Below, one piece after another: positions 20,997 to 32,224 of a DNA stretch of 64,000 nt; position 1 is the stretch's first letter, and the number at the start of each line of letters is the position of its first letter. The stretch is from positions 2,294,001 through 2,358,000 of the forward strand of contig JAPYXD010000713.1 in NCBI GenBank assembly GCA_030998225.1, written 5' to 3'. Position numbers and translations under genes: made by a program. Below the pieces are notes generated by a model, which ran no database searches, was not told the DNA's origin, and worked only from the letters and a program-made list of their open reading frames with translations. The stretch is from Diplolepis rosae. Taxonomy: Eukaryota; Arthropoda; Insecta; Hymenoptera; Diplolepididae.

Positions 20997-22368
20997 AAAC
21001 ACAGCGCTGGGGTTCGACTGGGTGCCGAACGAGATCCTCAAAGAGGTGATCGGGGCATACCCGGAGATCCTCCTAGAAGCCTTAAACTCCCTTCTTCGGG
21101 TGAGGAGATTCTTCGTAGACTGGAAGAAGCAGAAGTTGGTCCTGCTAAGGAAGGGCAGCAAACCTCTAGGTTATTATAACCATAGGTTATATAACCTCTG
21201 GATATTGGATACAATGGAGATCGAGGCGATGATGCGGAAAAAGGTTTCAGACTACCTGTTGCGAATGATAGATGACTATCTGAGCGACAGGTGGGTGATA
21301 TACGAGGGCGACAAGTGGTCTCTCAAAGAAGAGATGACATGAGGCGCCCATCAAGGGTCACGGGTGGGTCCACTCGTTTGGAACGTCATGTACGACGATT
21401 TCCTGCGCAAGGAACTTCCTGCTGGAACGAGCATCATCGGCTTCGCGGATGACGCACTTGTCGTGTACGCCGCTGACGACGTCAAAATCCTGGAGCTGAG
21501 GATCAATGATACTTTGTGGCGGGCAAAGCGTTGGTTAGATAGCGGATAGCTGAAAATAGCCCCTGAAAAGACCGAGGTTTTGCTGGTCACGGACAGGAGA
21601 TCCTTAATATCCGAAGATCGTTCTCGAGGAACATGAGATTGAGTGAAAAGAGAGCATTAAGTACCTGGGTGTGCAGTTGGATCGAAGGCTTAGCTTCGGC
21701 GAACACCTGAAGATCGCGACTGCCAAAGTCATCAAATGTGGATTCGCCCTGACCCGGCTCATGCCAAATATTGATGGACCCAGGAAAGCTAAGAGAAGGC
21801 TGGTGGCGAGCGTGATAAATTCGAAGCTGCTTTATGCAGCTCCGATCTGGACAAGTGCCCTTGACAACCATGCTATCCAGAAGAAGCTGTTCTCGACACA
21901 GCGAGGTTTGGTGCTGAGAATTGTCTCAGCATACCGAACTGTGTCGACGAGTGCTGTGCTGGTCCTGGCGAGTGTCCCGCCAGTAGGCTTATTTGCGGAG
22001 GATAGGAAGGAGACCTTTGAGCACCGTAAGGAGCTCACCTGCTTAACAAACTTGCAGGAAATCGCTCGCGCGAAGGAGGTCATCCGCAAGGCTGGAAGGC
22101 GCAGACTCGTCGAGAAATGGCAGACGAGATGGCATGGTGACCAACCCGGGAGATGGACACACCGTCTAACACCGTCACACCGGCTCGTCACCTGGCTGGA
22201 TAGAAAGCACGGTCAAGTCGGCTTTTACCTGGCGCAAGCGCTTTCGGGCCATGGTTGCTTTAATGCGTACCTGAAGCGCTTCAAGAAAAGAGACGATGAG
22301 TCGTGTCGCTACTGCGGATCCCTTGTGGAAAATGCAGAGCACACACTCTTTATCTGTCAAAGAAAAAG
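20997..22368 (+). pseudogene. R1-clade non-LTR retrotransposon ORF2, internally deleted copy
   Basis: It matches the copy at 62124-64000. It begins within RT (VPNEILKEVIGAYPEILLEA at about 21022), is 5'-truncated, and has an internal deletion at about 21165-21225 that joins KPLG to a scrambled stretch and then EAMMRKKVSDYLLRM. The catalytic box FADDALVV is present (about 21439-21462), separated from flanking parts by stops and shifts. From 21671 a 268-codon open stretch covers the RT thumb, YLGVQLDRRLSF, and the C-terminal half, including the CCHC finger CRYCGSLVENAEHTLFIC (about 22306-22358) typical of R1-clade ORF2. Homology stops after it, so the copy is also 3'-truncated or its 3' UTR has diverged. 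It would have target-primed by its own endonuclease; that part is missing here. Confidence 0.85.
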
Positions 22369-22469
22369 GACAATTTCAGGAACGTTTTTCGGATATACAG
22401 TGAAAGCTATCGAATTTTCTTTTTCAGTTTTTAATCAAGTGCATGTCAACATACAAAAAAAAATTTTTC

Positions 22470-22840
22470 TTGCATAATTCCGATAAAAAATGGCCTCTTC
22501 CGGATCAAGTTTCTGCGCTAGTTTTTAGGGAGGTCCAAAACGGGCGAACTGGCCGTACCTTCAAACTTGAAACTAGAACAAAAATCGAACAATTTTTTAA
22601 AAATATATATCATACACAAGTGAAACACGTAGGGATTTTTGGTTACGTTGTAAACTTTTTTTTTTATAAACAATGCAGTATGAAATTTTCACGTAAAAAA
22701 ATGATCTTTTTGCTCATATGCTTACAATTTTTCAAAAAATTAGTATTTTCAAAATCCCCTACGTGGTTCACTAGTGTATGATATATTTTTAAAAAATTCT
22801 TTGAGTTTTGTTCCAGCCATTTTCTACCGGAATTATGTAT
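22470..22840. mobile_element. Foldback MITE
   Basis: 22590-22640 (AATTTTTTAAAAATATATAT, then CATACACAAGTGAAACACG, TAGGGATTTT) is inverted against 22735-22797. The similarity extends outward on both sides (AGAACAAAAATCGAACAATT against its relative near 22800, CATAATTCCG... against 22830). The left arm carries about 50 extra bases. No coding. It abuts the damaged 5' end of mariner copy 2. Confidence 0.65.
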
Positions 22841-22872
22841 GCCTAGACTCGTTCCAGAAGAGTCCTGTACAA

Positions 22873-24047
22873 CTTCTATAATTCGTGCGTTTTGCTAAGA
22901 GATGGCGCAAATTGATTATTATTCCATTGTTCCAATATTCCGAACATGCAATTGGGAAGCTACTATCATTGTGCGTCTTTTTCAGTATATGTCATTCATT
23001 TGAAGCGTAAACAATAATAATTTTTTTTCACTCAAATATCTCGAACTTTGTGCCAGAAAAAGTGGTTTTGCGCGGAGTTCTTCTTCATTATTTTAATATG
23101 AAGAAAACTGCTGCCAAAAGTGATCGTATTTTGGTGGAAGTTTAAGGTGAACATGCTCTAGCAGAGCGAACGTGCCAAAAGTGGTTTGCACGATTTAAAA
23201 GTGGTGATGTTGACTTGAAAGACAAAGAACGTCCTGGGCAGCCAAAAAAGTTTAAAGATGAAGAACTGGAAGCATTACTCGATGAAGATTGTTGCTAAAC
23301 ACAAGAAGAGCTCACAAAATCAAGTTTAAAAGCAGCCGGATGCATTCAAAAGCAAGGAAATTGGGTTCCACATGAACTGAAGCCGAGAGACGTTGAAAGG
23401 TGGTTTTGCATGTCCGAATTGCTGCTGGAACGCCACAAAAAGAAGTCATTTTTCATTGGATTGTTTACTGGTGATGAAAAATGGATCAATTACGACAACC
23501 CCAAGCCCAAAAACTCATATGTGAAACCCGGCCAACCAGCCAAATCAACGGCAAAGCCGAATATCCATGGCGCGAAGGTAATGCTCTGTATTTAGTGGGA
23601 CCAGAAGGGTGTGGTGTATTATGGGCTGCTAAAACCGGGTGAAGCCATCAATGGAGAACGCTACCGAACACAATTAATCCGGTTGAAGAGAACAATAGCC
23701 GAAAAACGCCCGGAATATGTGACCAGACACGAGGCAATAATTTTCCATCCCGCCGTACATCCCAGACCTTGCCCCTTCTGACTACCATTTGTTCCGGTCG
23801 ATGCAGAACGCCCTCACTGGAATACGGTTCACATCAGAACAGCGTATCAAAAATTGGCTTGATTCATTCTTGTCCGCCAAGCCGGCGCAGTTCTTTTGGG
23901 ATGGAATCCACAAATTGCCAGAAAGATGGGAAAAAGCCATAGCTTCAGATGGGTAATACTTTGAATAATACTATTGTACATGTTTTTCTTAAATAAACGT
24001 TCAAATTTTTTTTTTAAAACCGCACGAATTAAGTTATAGATCCAATA
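22873..24047 (+). mobile_element. Mariner element, cecropia-like, copy 2
   Basis: Same family as 18425-19707, opposite orientation. The right TIR is complete (AATTAAGTTATAGATCCAAT, ending 24047, followed by TA). The left TIR is damaged: only ATAATTCGTGCG and subterminal sequence are left. Internal identity to copy 1 is high through the untranslated ends and the transposase. Confidence 0.88.
23038..23967 (+). pseudogene. Mariner transposase, inactive, copy 2
   Basis: The trace starts at about 23038 (SNF-like, then LRGVL-like and YFNMKKTAAKSDRIL). Stops lie at 23143-23145 and 23296-23298, and a deletion near 23315-23330 removes part of the helix-turn-helix. TGDEKWINYDNPKPKNS is intact, a TAG sits at 23593-23595 in C-I-x-W-D-Q, and a deletion near 23745-23755 removes the second catalytic motif. 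DLAPSDYHLFR keeps the third Asp that copy 1 has lost. The TAG and the one-base loss before GLFTGDEKW (here restored by an extra T) are also in copy 1, so both descend from an already damaged parent. Confidence 0.88.
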
Positions 24048-25887
24048 TAACACTATTTTATTCACTTTATACGCTCACGACACACTTCAAGGTTCCTCCG
24101 AGCACCAGATTACCTAACCTCTACGACGAGACTAGTCCCGTCAATCGCCGCGAGATAGCGACAGATATCGACACACCTTTGCTACCTGTTATTCGTAGTC
24201 TAGAAACTCGGTGCAAATGTTAGTAACGCACATAATTTCATGTCTGAACAGAAATAACTGGGCGAGAAAGCTCGCGCGGTAGGCGTCAAATTCCAGGTGT
24301 GTCATAACACTGGAACATTGCAAGACGTGACGGGCGTTCGTGGTTTGATTGCGCTCGGCGATGCTCCTTACTCCGTGCTCTTTGCGGTAACTGAATAACG
24401 TGGTAGCTCGCTTTGAAATGTACAGGGTGGCTCGTTAGGACTCGACCTGTCCCTCTTGTCCATTCTGTTGGATATCTCGTGGATTTTAGTTATTTCCATA
24501 CAAATAATCTGGCGCTCAAGCGAACAAGTTTTGCAATTCACTATAGACATTTTAGAGTGAGTCGAAGTTTTGTGTTGTCGGGTTAGGTTGTCCAGGGTAC
24601 TTATAATGTCCCCGTGCTTTGTTATTATCGTTGGTTGAATAAAATTGTAGTTGAATTTAGTAACCAGAAACTATTTATTATTTAATTCCCTTATAAGTAG
24701 AATTCAATCAAATAATCGCTACAATATTTTGTAATTAAAAATTAATAAAAAGTTCCGTAAACGTAAAATTAAAATATATGTTACAATAAATATAATTAAT
24801 TCTCTATTCAATTGATCTATTTCATCTTGAAGGAATTCTACAAAATCACATCAATAAAAAAAAGTAAAATCAAAGTCCTGAAATGTTCTTTGATACTGTT
24901 ATCTACGAGTGCTGTCATAGTTTGAAAAGTTTTTTCAACGGAACTCAAGTGAATAATAACGATTTTTGTTTAATTTCCACCCATTTATATGTTTGCATCA
25001 CTGTAATTTAATATAAGTAAATATTGTTAATAGACATCCTTGAAACATAATACAATAAGAGGAACGATGTGATAATCAATTGAACGCGTCGGCTGAATGC
25101 CGCTAGCCAACAGAAGTGAGATCGCTCTGTCTCGCTCGCCGAATTCACCTGAAGAGCTCAAACTGCACATACATGTCAGGTGCGAATGCGTAGAGTAGAA
25201 AAATTCTATATTCTCGAATAAGAATAAACATTAAAATAAGAGACACTTGCATTTTCTGCAACTGAAATTTTAAGGAATTCTAAATGGCTATATAAAAGTG
25301 ATAAAGATGTAAATAACATATGATATAACATGTAAATAAAATATTAAAGTCTCCATGTAACAACAAAATTGAATTCGGGGGACACATGAAAAGCTTGAAC
25401 CTGAACCCATATCACTATCAACCCGGATTCCTCTCAACCTCCAAACAAAAGCTATTCCTATCGTGAAATTTGAATTACTCAAACAATTATTAACTTCTAA
25501 TATCTCTAGAAATGGTAAAGGAAAGTATTTAAAAAAAGCATACATTCATGCTTTAAGAGATTCCATACAGTCATTCAAATAGATAAAAATACAACCACGT
25601 ACATGGGAAATCAAGATTATTTTAACTACTTCAGAGATTTCTTCCCCGCTATAGCAATGGCGAAAAATAAAACGTGTTTAATGTTTCCAGAAGGACCATT
25701 TCAGTTTTCAGTGAATCTCCTTGACTCTCGCCATCGGGGTGCTTTTGTCAGTGAATCTAATCGCCTCTGACAATGGAGGTGCTTATTTTCAGCCCTTTCG
25801 CCTCTAACAATCGAGATGCTCCTAAAAACATTCAGCATTGGTATTGGTATTGGACGCGTTTTGGCTTCCAATAAGAGTGATTTGAGG
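24048..25887. other. No gene recognised (1.8 kb)
   Basis: 24060-24620 is more GC-rich than its surroundings, but I see no ORF or terminal repeat that would prove an element. 24620-25880 is AT-rich. A small irregular repeat at 25700-25830 contains three loose copies of a block like CGCCTCTGACAATGGAGGTG. No coding signal. Confidence 0.4.
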
Positions 25888-25891
25888 TTAG

Positions 25892-26142
25892 TGAATTGAG
25901 CTGCAACAAAAAGGACCTATCTTAAAGTTGAGGAGGTATCGGTTCACTGCTTCTTGTTCTTTGAGCTTAATTTTTAATCGACGTTCCATGGTATTGACAT
26001 GTTGTGCATGTACACCGTGATTGATTTCATTTATAATCTGTCTGAATCTGAGAGTGAAATTTTGAACAGACCCAGCTGCTCCTTGTTTGCAACTCTTTAG
26101 ATTTGATTTGATAGCTAGAATCGAGTTATAATCGAGCCATAG
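25892..26142 (-). pseudogene. gag: Ty3/gypsy Gag capsid fragment
   Basis: About 83 codons on the minus strand read LKSCKQGAAGSVQNFTLRF, then RQIINEINHGVHAQHV and KLKEQEAVNRYLLNFKIG. The pattern (S-V-x-x-F-x-x-R-x-R-x-I-x-N-E-I ... E-x-x-A-V-x-x-Y-L-x-N-x-K) is the capsid region of gypsy-type Gag, similar in style to 28075-28200. It is isolated, with no flanking LTR or zinc knuckle seen. The frame is closed at both ends. Confidence 0.6.
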
Positions 26143-26230
26143 GTACACGGTACTACAACCACGGTTCTGACATTTTAAATTTAATTAGCAACCATAATTA
26201 TTTGGTTATGAATTTGATATGGATATTGGC

Positions 26231-26370
26231 GCATGCGAAGTTCAATTTTTACATTACATTCCTCTGTAGCGCACTGCACAAAAATCCTCTGTAGCGCAAT
26301 ACACAACATTGCGCTACTCTTAACTGTAGCGAAAAACGAGTTTACGCGCTGGGGGCACATAAAATATTAT
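26231..26370 (+). repeat. Dispersed repeat A, copy 1
   Basis: Starts GCGCATGCGAAGTTCAATTT and includes CATTACATTCCTCTGTAGCG, GCAATACACAACATTGCGCT and AACGAGTTTACGCGCTGGGG. Related copies are at 54957-55095 and 55519-55650. It contains an internal duplication of CTCTGTAGCGCA. No coding. Confidence 0.65.
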
Positions 26371-26374
26371 TATC

Positions 26375-27300
26375 TGCGACTGACTGGTGTGTATGTATTT
26401 TTATGATGTTTATGTGTGTGTGCATCGAATGACTAATGTCAGGCTCGAGGCAAGAATCTTTTTACTGCCGGTAAATTAACAAAAATTATGTAATACACCC
26501 GATGATTATTTTACTTAACTATCGTTTGAAGTTCCTCAAGCGTCGGTGACGTAAAATGATCATCTTTTTGGCGGAAGTACATTGATTAAGTATGGGAACT
26601 TCCCAAAAGATGTCGCTCCTGCAAATAACGTAAAAAAATGAACTTTTCAGGCATGAAGATTGTCATGCTAAAATTTTATATTAATAACTTGTGTTTGATG
26701 TTCTTTAATTATATACATATATACGAAACACAGTAGTGTATTCACGTAATCGACACATTATTTTACAATCTCATTATACACTTTTTTAAACAACCTCACA
26801 CATACTACTTACGTAAGAAATACACCAACGCTTTCAATTTTATACTTCAAATAATAGTTTCAAATAAAGAATGTTTACAAACATTTACAAATATTAACTT
26901 TAATTTTCGGTTATGTTGGAATATTTTGAGCGAACAGAAGGAAGCGGCCATTTTTTTACGCCACTTGCATTTGCACCATAAATCGGAAAGTTCTTGTACC
27001 TTTTCCATGTACTTCCGACAAAAACGTGCTCAACTTTTGTGAAGTTCATTCATAAGAGGTTGGTCTTTTTATGTCTATTCTCCATGGTCGGTGATATATG
27101 AGTACACTTCACGTTAACCCACTGACGCATATTGATGCCTTGTCGTCAACCATGCTTTACTCAACTCCTCACTATTCTCTATGTAACGCTTATTATTATT
27201 CACGTTCGGTGAATAAAGTATCTATCAAATTCCTTTTACCCGACTATGATTCAAAAGATGTTGAGATGTCCTTATGTCTCAAGTTCAACCCACAGAGTCG
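26375..27300 (+). repeat. Dispersed repeat C, split copy
   Basis: 26375-26549 matches 45405-45545 and 58800-58945. 27087-27300 matches the continuation (CCACTGACGCATATTGATGC, TATGTAACGCTTATTATTAT, GATGTTGAGATGTCCTTATG). The 537 bases between are absent from the three other copies and are flanked by GTCGGTGA twice. Both halves are in the same orientation and together give one normal copy of the family. Confidence 0.75.
26550..27086. mobile_element. 537-bp insertion with 8-bp target duplication
   Basis: It lies between GTCGGTGA at 26542-26549 and GTCGGTGA at 27087-27094 inside a repeat C copy. The ends show weak inverted similarity (TTTTTGGCGGAAGTACAT near 26566 against TTTTTTGTCGGAAGTACATGG on the minus strand near 27020). 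Eight-base duplications are typical of hAT and a few other DNA transposon groups, but no superfamily can be stated. No coding. Confidence 0.65.
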
Positions 27301-27759
27301 ATTAAAATTACTCTAACTATTTTCTTCCGTGGAATTTTGAGCAATAACACTGATATATTATCACGGTATATTTGCGGCTACGTGAATATAATTGATCATG
27401 GTATCAGAATATATATGAGTTGTGTTTGTCAAAAATTGTGAAAGATTCGCCTAAATATACAAATCAAGATCAATTGCCTAATCTCGTGTTTAGTGTCATT
27501 TATTTACAAAGGTTAAATTTTATTCTATTCTCATTTGTAAAACTTGCATAACTTGTAACTTTAGTATAAAGTCCGTGAAAATTCTGAGCACGCAAAATGC
27601 ATAATTTCTATGAATGATTTGAGAAACTAAAGTTCAAAGATTGGATATTTCTATGATCAAATATGAAATTCTGTATAAAGGCAGATAGAGCTAGCACAAC
27701 ACTCATGCATGAAAATTAAAAAGCCAGTCAATGAAATTGTATCGAGTATCACAGGCAAC
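27301..27759. other. AT-rich spacer
   Basis: No gene or repeat recognised. Confidence 0.4.
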
Positions 27760-28042
27760 TGTAACGTCCTACGTACTTACCTAATGTTATAAATTTTATT
27801 TTTCAATCCCTGCAATTCTAAAATTTAATATCTTTATTTTATTCTTTCTTTGAAATTCATAGTAATACAATTGTAAAACAACTTTATAAATGCAATCTCC
27901 ACTTTAGGTAAAGTATAGAAAAAAAACCTTTTAAGATAAATGTGCAGCTGCGTCAGTATAAGTATATCTGAATTTTACTTAGTAATCGGTGAATGTAATA
28001 AACTTTGTACTTTGAAATTTTAACCAAAATATATCGCTCACA
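27760..28042 (+). repeat. 5' LTR
   Basis: TGTAACGTCCTACGTACTTA to ATATCGCTCACA, 283 bases, containing AATAAA about 50 bases from the end. It aligns with 31228-31519; the 3' copy has a short duplicated TTTTATTTTATTTTTC segment and several other differences. Confidence 0.8.
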
Positions 28043-28059
28043 ATCCCACAATTATTGGG

Positions 28060-28865
28060 AGAATTAGGTCATGAATTTCAAAGAGACCATGAAAATATAA
28101 TTACGCTTGCAAATAGAATTAGGGACATAGGCAATAAGATTTTAGAAGTTCATAATCCAGATAATGGCGGATAAATAGATCCAAACTTTCGCGCCGGCGT
28201 TGAAAACACAATGATCGACTCATTTAAAAGAGGGCTGAAATTCGAATTGGAACAACGTCTGGGAAATGAACAAATACAGGATGTAAATAATCTTGTTCAA
28301 AGTGCGATCACTATTGAACGAAAACTTGAGGCTCAAAGAAACCTTAGAAGAACCGTGAATCATAAGGCCGAGGATATTAACGTGCGTACTCGTCGCATGC
28401 TTTCGTGCCAAGTATGTAAAAGAGATGGGCATGAAACCAAAAATTGTAGAAGCAAACTTTGGTGCTCCAATGGCAAAATGAACGGGGATTCAATAGAAAA
28501 ATGCTTTAAAAATAGTAGAAACAATATCTCAGAACAAATAACGCGTCAGCTCTGTAACAAACTAGGGCACACGGCTCCCCAATACAGCCAGAGACTGTTC
28601 CCTTAATAGAACTGTGGTCCGAATTACTTGCCAATTTTGTAGTAAACAAGGACACAGTGCAGATACATTTTTTCATTATATAAACCACTTAGGCCTGTAC
28701 CAACTGAATTAAATAAGGTATTGACTTGCCAAATTTGTGATCGTACGGGACATGAAGCAACAATGATGTCTACTTACAAAGAATGAAAATATTGTAAAAC
28801 TCCAGGGCATACGATAGAAGAATGCTACAAGAGGAAATATAATGAAGAAAGAAGGACGGAAAACG
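28060..28865 (+). pseudogene. gag: Gag remnant with an array of zinc knuckles
   Basis: The capsid part (DHENIITLANRIRDIGNKI, one stop at 28171, then FKRGLKFELEQRLGNEQ) is followed by at least six knuckle-like units about 30 to 35 residues apart: CQVCKRDGHETKNC is complete; a WCSNGKMNGDSIEKC unit and an LCNKLGHTAPQY unit are degenerate; CQFCSKQGHSADTF, CQICDRTGHEATMM and YCKTPGHTIEEC follow in other frames, separated by a stop at 28605 and by shifts. Gag normally has one or two knuckles, so a repeat-expanded nucleocapsid is likely. Knuckles bind the packaged RNA. The same gag type, with at least two knuckles, is at 140-990. Confidence 0.7.
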
Positions 28866-28866
28866 G

Positions 28867-29860
28867 ATGGAACCTTCCGGGAAAGAATGCAACCGTGAGG
28901 GAAAACCAGAACCAACAGCACTCCAATCAAAGGACACCAATGGAAGAGCTCCAAAGCAAATTATTACCATCAATATAGAAGAAGACTCAACAAAAATTCC
29001 ATTTATATCATTCAAACATCCAGTAATGAATGACTTGATCAAATTAATGTTTGATACTGGATCGGAGTTAAATATTCTAAAAATGAAAAAAATAAGCCCA
29101 TTACAAATAGTCCATCTAGAAGAAACAATATTTCTAAAGGAATAGATTCTGTTGTAATCCCATCAATCGGTACAATAGAACTTACATTAGTGGGTTATAC
29201 AGTATAATTCCATTTAGTACCCGATCAATTTTTATACCTTCTGACGGAATCCTAGGCAAAAGCTAAAATTAACTTTTTCAATGGTGTACGAAAGAAATTT
29301 TCCAGGAAGCTTTAAATGAAATTTCATCTGAACTTGACCTGAATCCTTATTCTGACATGGAAATAAAAGAAACCTACGCAATCTTCCAAGGAACTTTCCC
29401 TGAAAAATGTAGCCATGTAGTCTTTTCAATAGAAAACAGCAAATTACTTTCAGAAGGTGATGAAGTTCTGATTAAGAAATTAAGGTTAGACAATCTACCT
29501 GAAAATGAAAACAATTACATAACTAAATTTGTTCTTTCTAACAAAGATCGATTTTTCAAAAGACAAAAATTAGAAGCAGCCAGTACAGTTAAACATCGAA
29601 TTCCCACTATTGATAATATTCCTGTAAATGTTAAATTCCCAAATTCACTTAATGAAGAAGTAGAACGACAAGTGCAAGAAATGTTAGATTCTGGAATAAT
29701 AAAACCTTCAAGTTCACCGTACAATTCACCTCTATGGATTATACCCAAAAAAATGGATTATTCAGGAACACGAAAATGGCGTTTGGTATCGGATTTTCGG
29801 TTATTAAATTATAAAACAATTAGTGATGGAAACCGTTTGCGGTTGCGTAGTAGTTAAAAC
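28867..29860 (+). pseudogene. pol: Protease and truncated reverse transcriptase of the LTR remnant
   Basis: 28867-29142 carries the aspartic protease active site LMFDTGSELNILK, with an intact D-T-G. After a frameshift region there is a trace of the end of protease (GILGKS near 29245). The frame 29357-29854 gives the linker, then RT entry motifs VKHRIPTIDNIPVNVKF, VERQVQEMLDSGIIKPS, SSPYNSPLWIIPKK and KWRLVSDFRLLNYKT. It ends abruptly within motif 2, with TAG at 29855-29857. Catalytic RT, RNase H and integrase are absent. The order and motifs are standard Ty3/gypsy. Confidence 0.8.
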
Positions 29861-30540
29861 CGAACATCCTAAATTGTTAATATTTGAAACAACTAAAGGT
29901 GAAAGCTTCGCAAATTATAAAAAAAATGTCTGTAACCAATTTAGATATTTTTGCATATGTTAATTCCAAATTTGTATATGTCGAAAAACATTTACGCTCT
30001 CAGATGAAACAGCTATATAAAGTTGTACTTACTCAAAAATTTTGATTTTTACTACTTTTAAAAAATTTTAAACTTTATAAAAAACAGGGCAAAAACAAAC
30101 TTTTTTTGCAAACAGTCGCCATGTTGTGAAAAATTTTTTTTTGTTTTTTCCCCTAGTTCAGGTGATAGCGATATTCTTACTCATTAAGAATCTATTTTAT
30201 TTTTTTTTCTCGGATCACAAGAAGGGTTGGAATCGTGTCAATATGGACGCACCCTTTTTTTCATACCCGCCACTTCACCAGCCTGTAACTTTGTCAATTT
30301 TCAAATTTTATTAATTTTTAATTTTTTTTATATTGTTAAAATATTAATAAATATCTCATAAAAAATGGATGGTAAAAATATTTTTAGTTTTCTTTTATAG
30401 AATTTAAAAAACACCCAAAATTTGTAACTCTAGACTAGAATACCCCCTTAAATGAATACGCAAGTACTGAAATAGCCAGCAATACACGGAAGAAACTATG
30501 GACACATTTTATGTGTAAAGTGCCGAAGTAATAGCTATTT
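29861..30540. other. Internal AT-rich sequence of the LTR remnant, no gene
   Basis: No RT, RNase H or integrase sequence survives here. Homopolymer-rich A/T runs only. Confidence 0.45.
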
Positions 30541-30550
30541 TTAAGATTAT

Positions 30551-30731
30551 ACAGCTTATTAAAGCTATAATAGACATCATCATTCAAGGATATACACTGC
30601 ATGCCGTTTATCGATGGTCTATATACCTTTTGGGAGCTCTATGGAGTTCAGTTACCTATCTACTCCTACACATCGCTAGAAGACCAAATGACTCAAACGA
30701 TATCGAATTAGGAGAAATGCAGCCTACGTAA
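30551..30731 (+). pseudogene. Possible env C-terminal tail with membrane segment
   Basis: An open stretch of 59 codons ends in TAA at 30729-30731. It has a hydrophobic segment (SIYLLGALWSSVTYLLL) followed by a basic IARRP stop-transfer signal and an acidic tail. Its position, just before the 3' LTR, and this layout fit the membrane anchor and cytoplasmic tail of an insect gypsy-type env. No other env part is seen, so it is a remnant at best. The assignment rests on location and hydropathy. Confidence 0.35.
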
Positions 30732-31227
30732 CAATTCAATCCTAAACAAAATAAAACAAGCCAGCAGATAAATAAAGAACCAGCAAGCAGCCGAAATTTC
30801 TCCAAAGTGGTCTGACTAATCTAACGTGAAACCACCATTGAAACATTTGATTCATGTGGAAAATCACTCACAACATCCATGTCTATACCTTTTCAAAACC
30901 AGCAACAACAGATGAAAGAAGATTTGTCCAGGAATATGGTTGCTACTAAAGTTGCACTCTACACTGAAAAAAAAAATTCGACGATACAGACATAATTGTG
31001 GTTCCTTGACCCATATTATATTGGAGATTTACCGAAAACCAAGGTTTGCTTGTATTAGTTCAGCCTGTATGTGTATTCCAAACTTATGAATTACTATTGC
31101 AGGAATATTTTTGGTTAACTGTCAAATATATTTTGTTGAATTACTTAGAAACAATCAGCTATATTCATATGGCTGATAAATTCCGAGCATTTCTTTCAGT
31201 GTACTAGCAACCATTTTACGGTGGGGG

Positions 31228-31519
31228 TGCAACGTCCTACTTACTTACCTAATGTTATAGATTTTATTTTATTTTTCAATCCCTGTAATTCTAAAATTTA
31301 ATATCTTTATTTTATTCTTTATTTTGAAATTCATGGTAATACAATTGTAAAACAACTTTATAAATGCAATCTCCACTTTAGGTATCATATGTGGTCGAAA
31401 GAAAACATTTTAAGATGAATGTGCAGCTGCGTCAATATAAATATCTGAATTTTGCTTAGTAATCGGTGAATGTAATAAAATTTTTACTTTGAAATTTTAA
31501 CCAAAATATATCGCCCACA
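31228..31519 (+). repeat. 3' LTR
   Basis: TGCAACGTCCTACTTACTTA to ATATCGCCCACA, preceded by GGTGGGGG. It aligns with the 5' LTR. Confidence 0.8.
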
Positions 31520-32224
31520 ATCGTATTCCTTTTTAAATATAGCTATTCACCATTCTCTAACAGATAAATGCATAAGATTCCAAACAAATACAAATATATA
31601 TAGCTTAGTTATTTGGACATTTCCGGAAATATCATAAATAGCTTAGGCTAACGGCCAAAAAGGGCCTGCGCCGGTACCTCGTCCAAGCAAATACAAATAA
31701 AGAAAAGTGTATCTCTCCACTTAGGAAATAGTATAGGCCATATGTATTATATAATAAAATTCTAAATTATAAGAATGTAAAAATCTTAAGAATTTAATAT
31801 AAATTAATATTACTTTTCAATATCGTCTAATAGAGAAAATTTATTCATATGTTTTATTCATAAAGAATTTCTAGGCCTACTTGTATAAAAGCTAATGCTG
31901 CAAATCACTCAAGTTTATTTGAAATAATGATTTTATATGTAAAAAACTTTTATTTTACGGCCAGAAACACAACTAGATCACGCATAATGTTACAAAAGTT
32001 TATGTACGGAAGAAAAATGCCGACTTGCAATTTATAGGAAAGTATATTTATTACACATTTCTCAAAACTTTGAATCTACTTTATGAAACTTTAGAAAAAT
32101 CATCATTTAGAATTATAATTTAATAAACTAGACTATCTCTCCTTCGTATATATATATCCTGTGTAGAAATCGAACCCGGGAACTGATCGAGATCCGGACG
32201 GATAGCCCTAGTTGTAACCGTGCA
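31520..32224. other. No gene recognised
   Basis: AT-rich to about 32150, then a GC-rich lead-in to the tandem array. Nothing coding. Confidence 0.4.

Larger units (their letters stand above)
27760..31519 (+). mobile_element. Ty3/gypsy LTR retrotransposon remnant with both LTRs
   Basis: LTRs at 27760-28042 and 31228-31519 share nearly the whole length (CAATCTCCACTTTAGGTA, GAATGTAATAAA..., TTTTAACCAAAATATATCGC). A G-rich tract (GGTGGGGG) precedes the 3' LTR. Between them are gag without its N-terminus, protease and the first third of RT. About 700 bases without content follow (29856-30540), then a possible env tail (30551-30731). No target duplication is visible (CAAC against ATCG), and the primer site next to the 5' LTR is not recognisable because gag starts at once, so the 5' internal region was deleted. 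Confidence 0.8.

Noticed and set aside
24060..24620. GC-richer segment as an LTR
   Set aside because: No second copy, primer site or retroelement gene adjoining; not supported.
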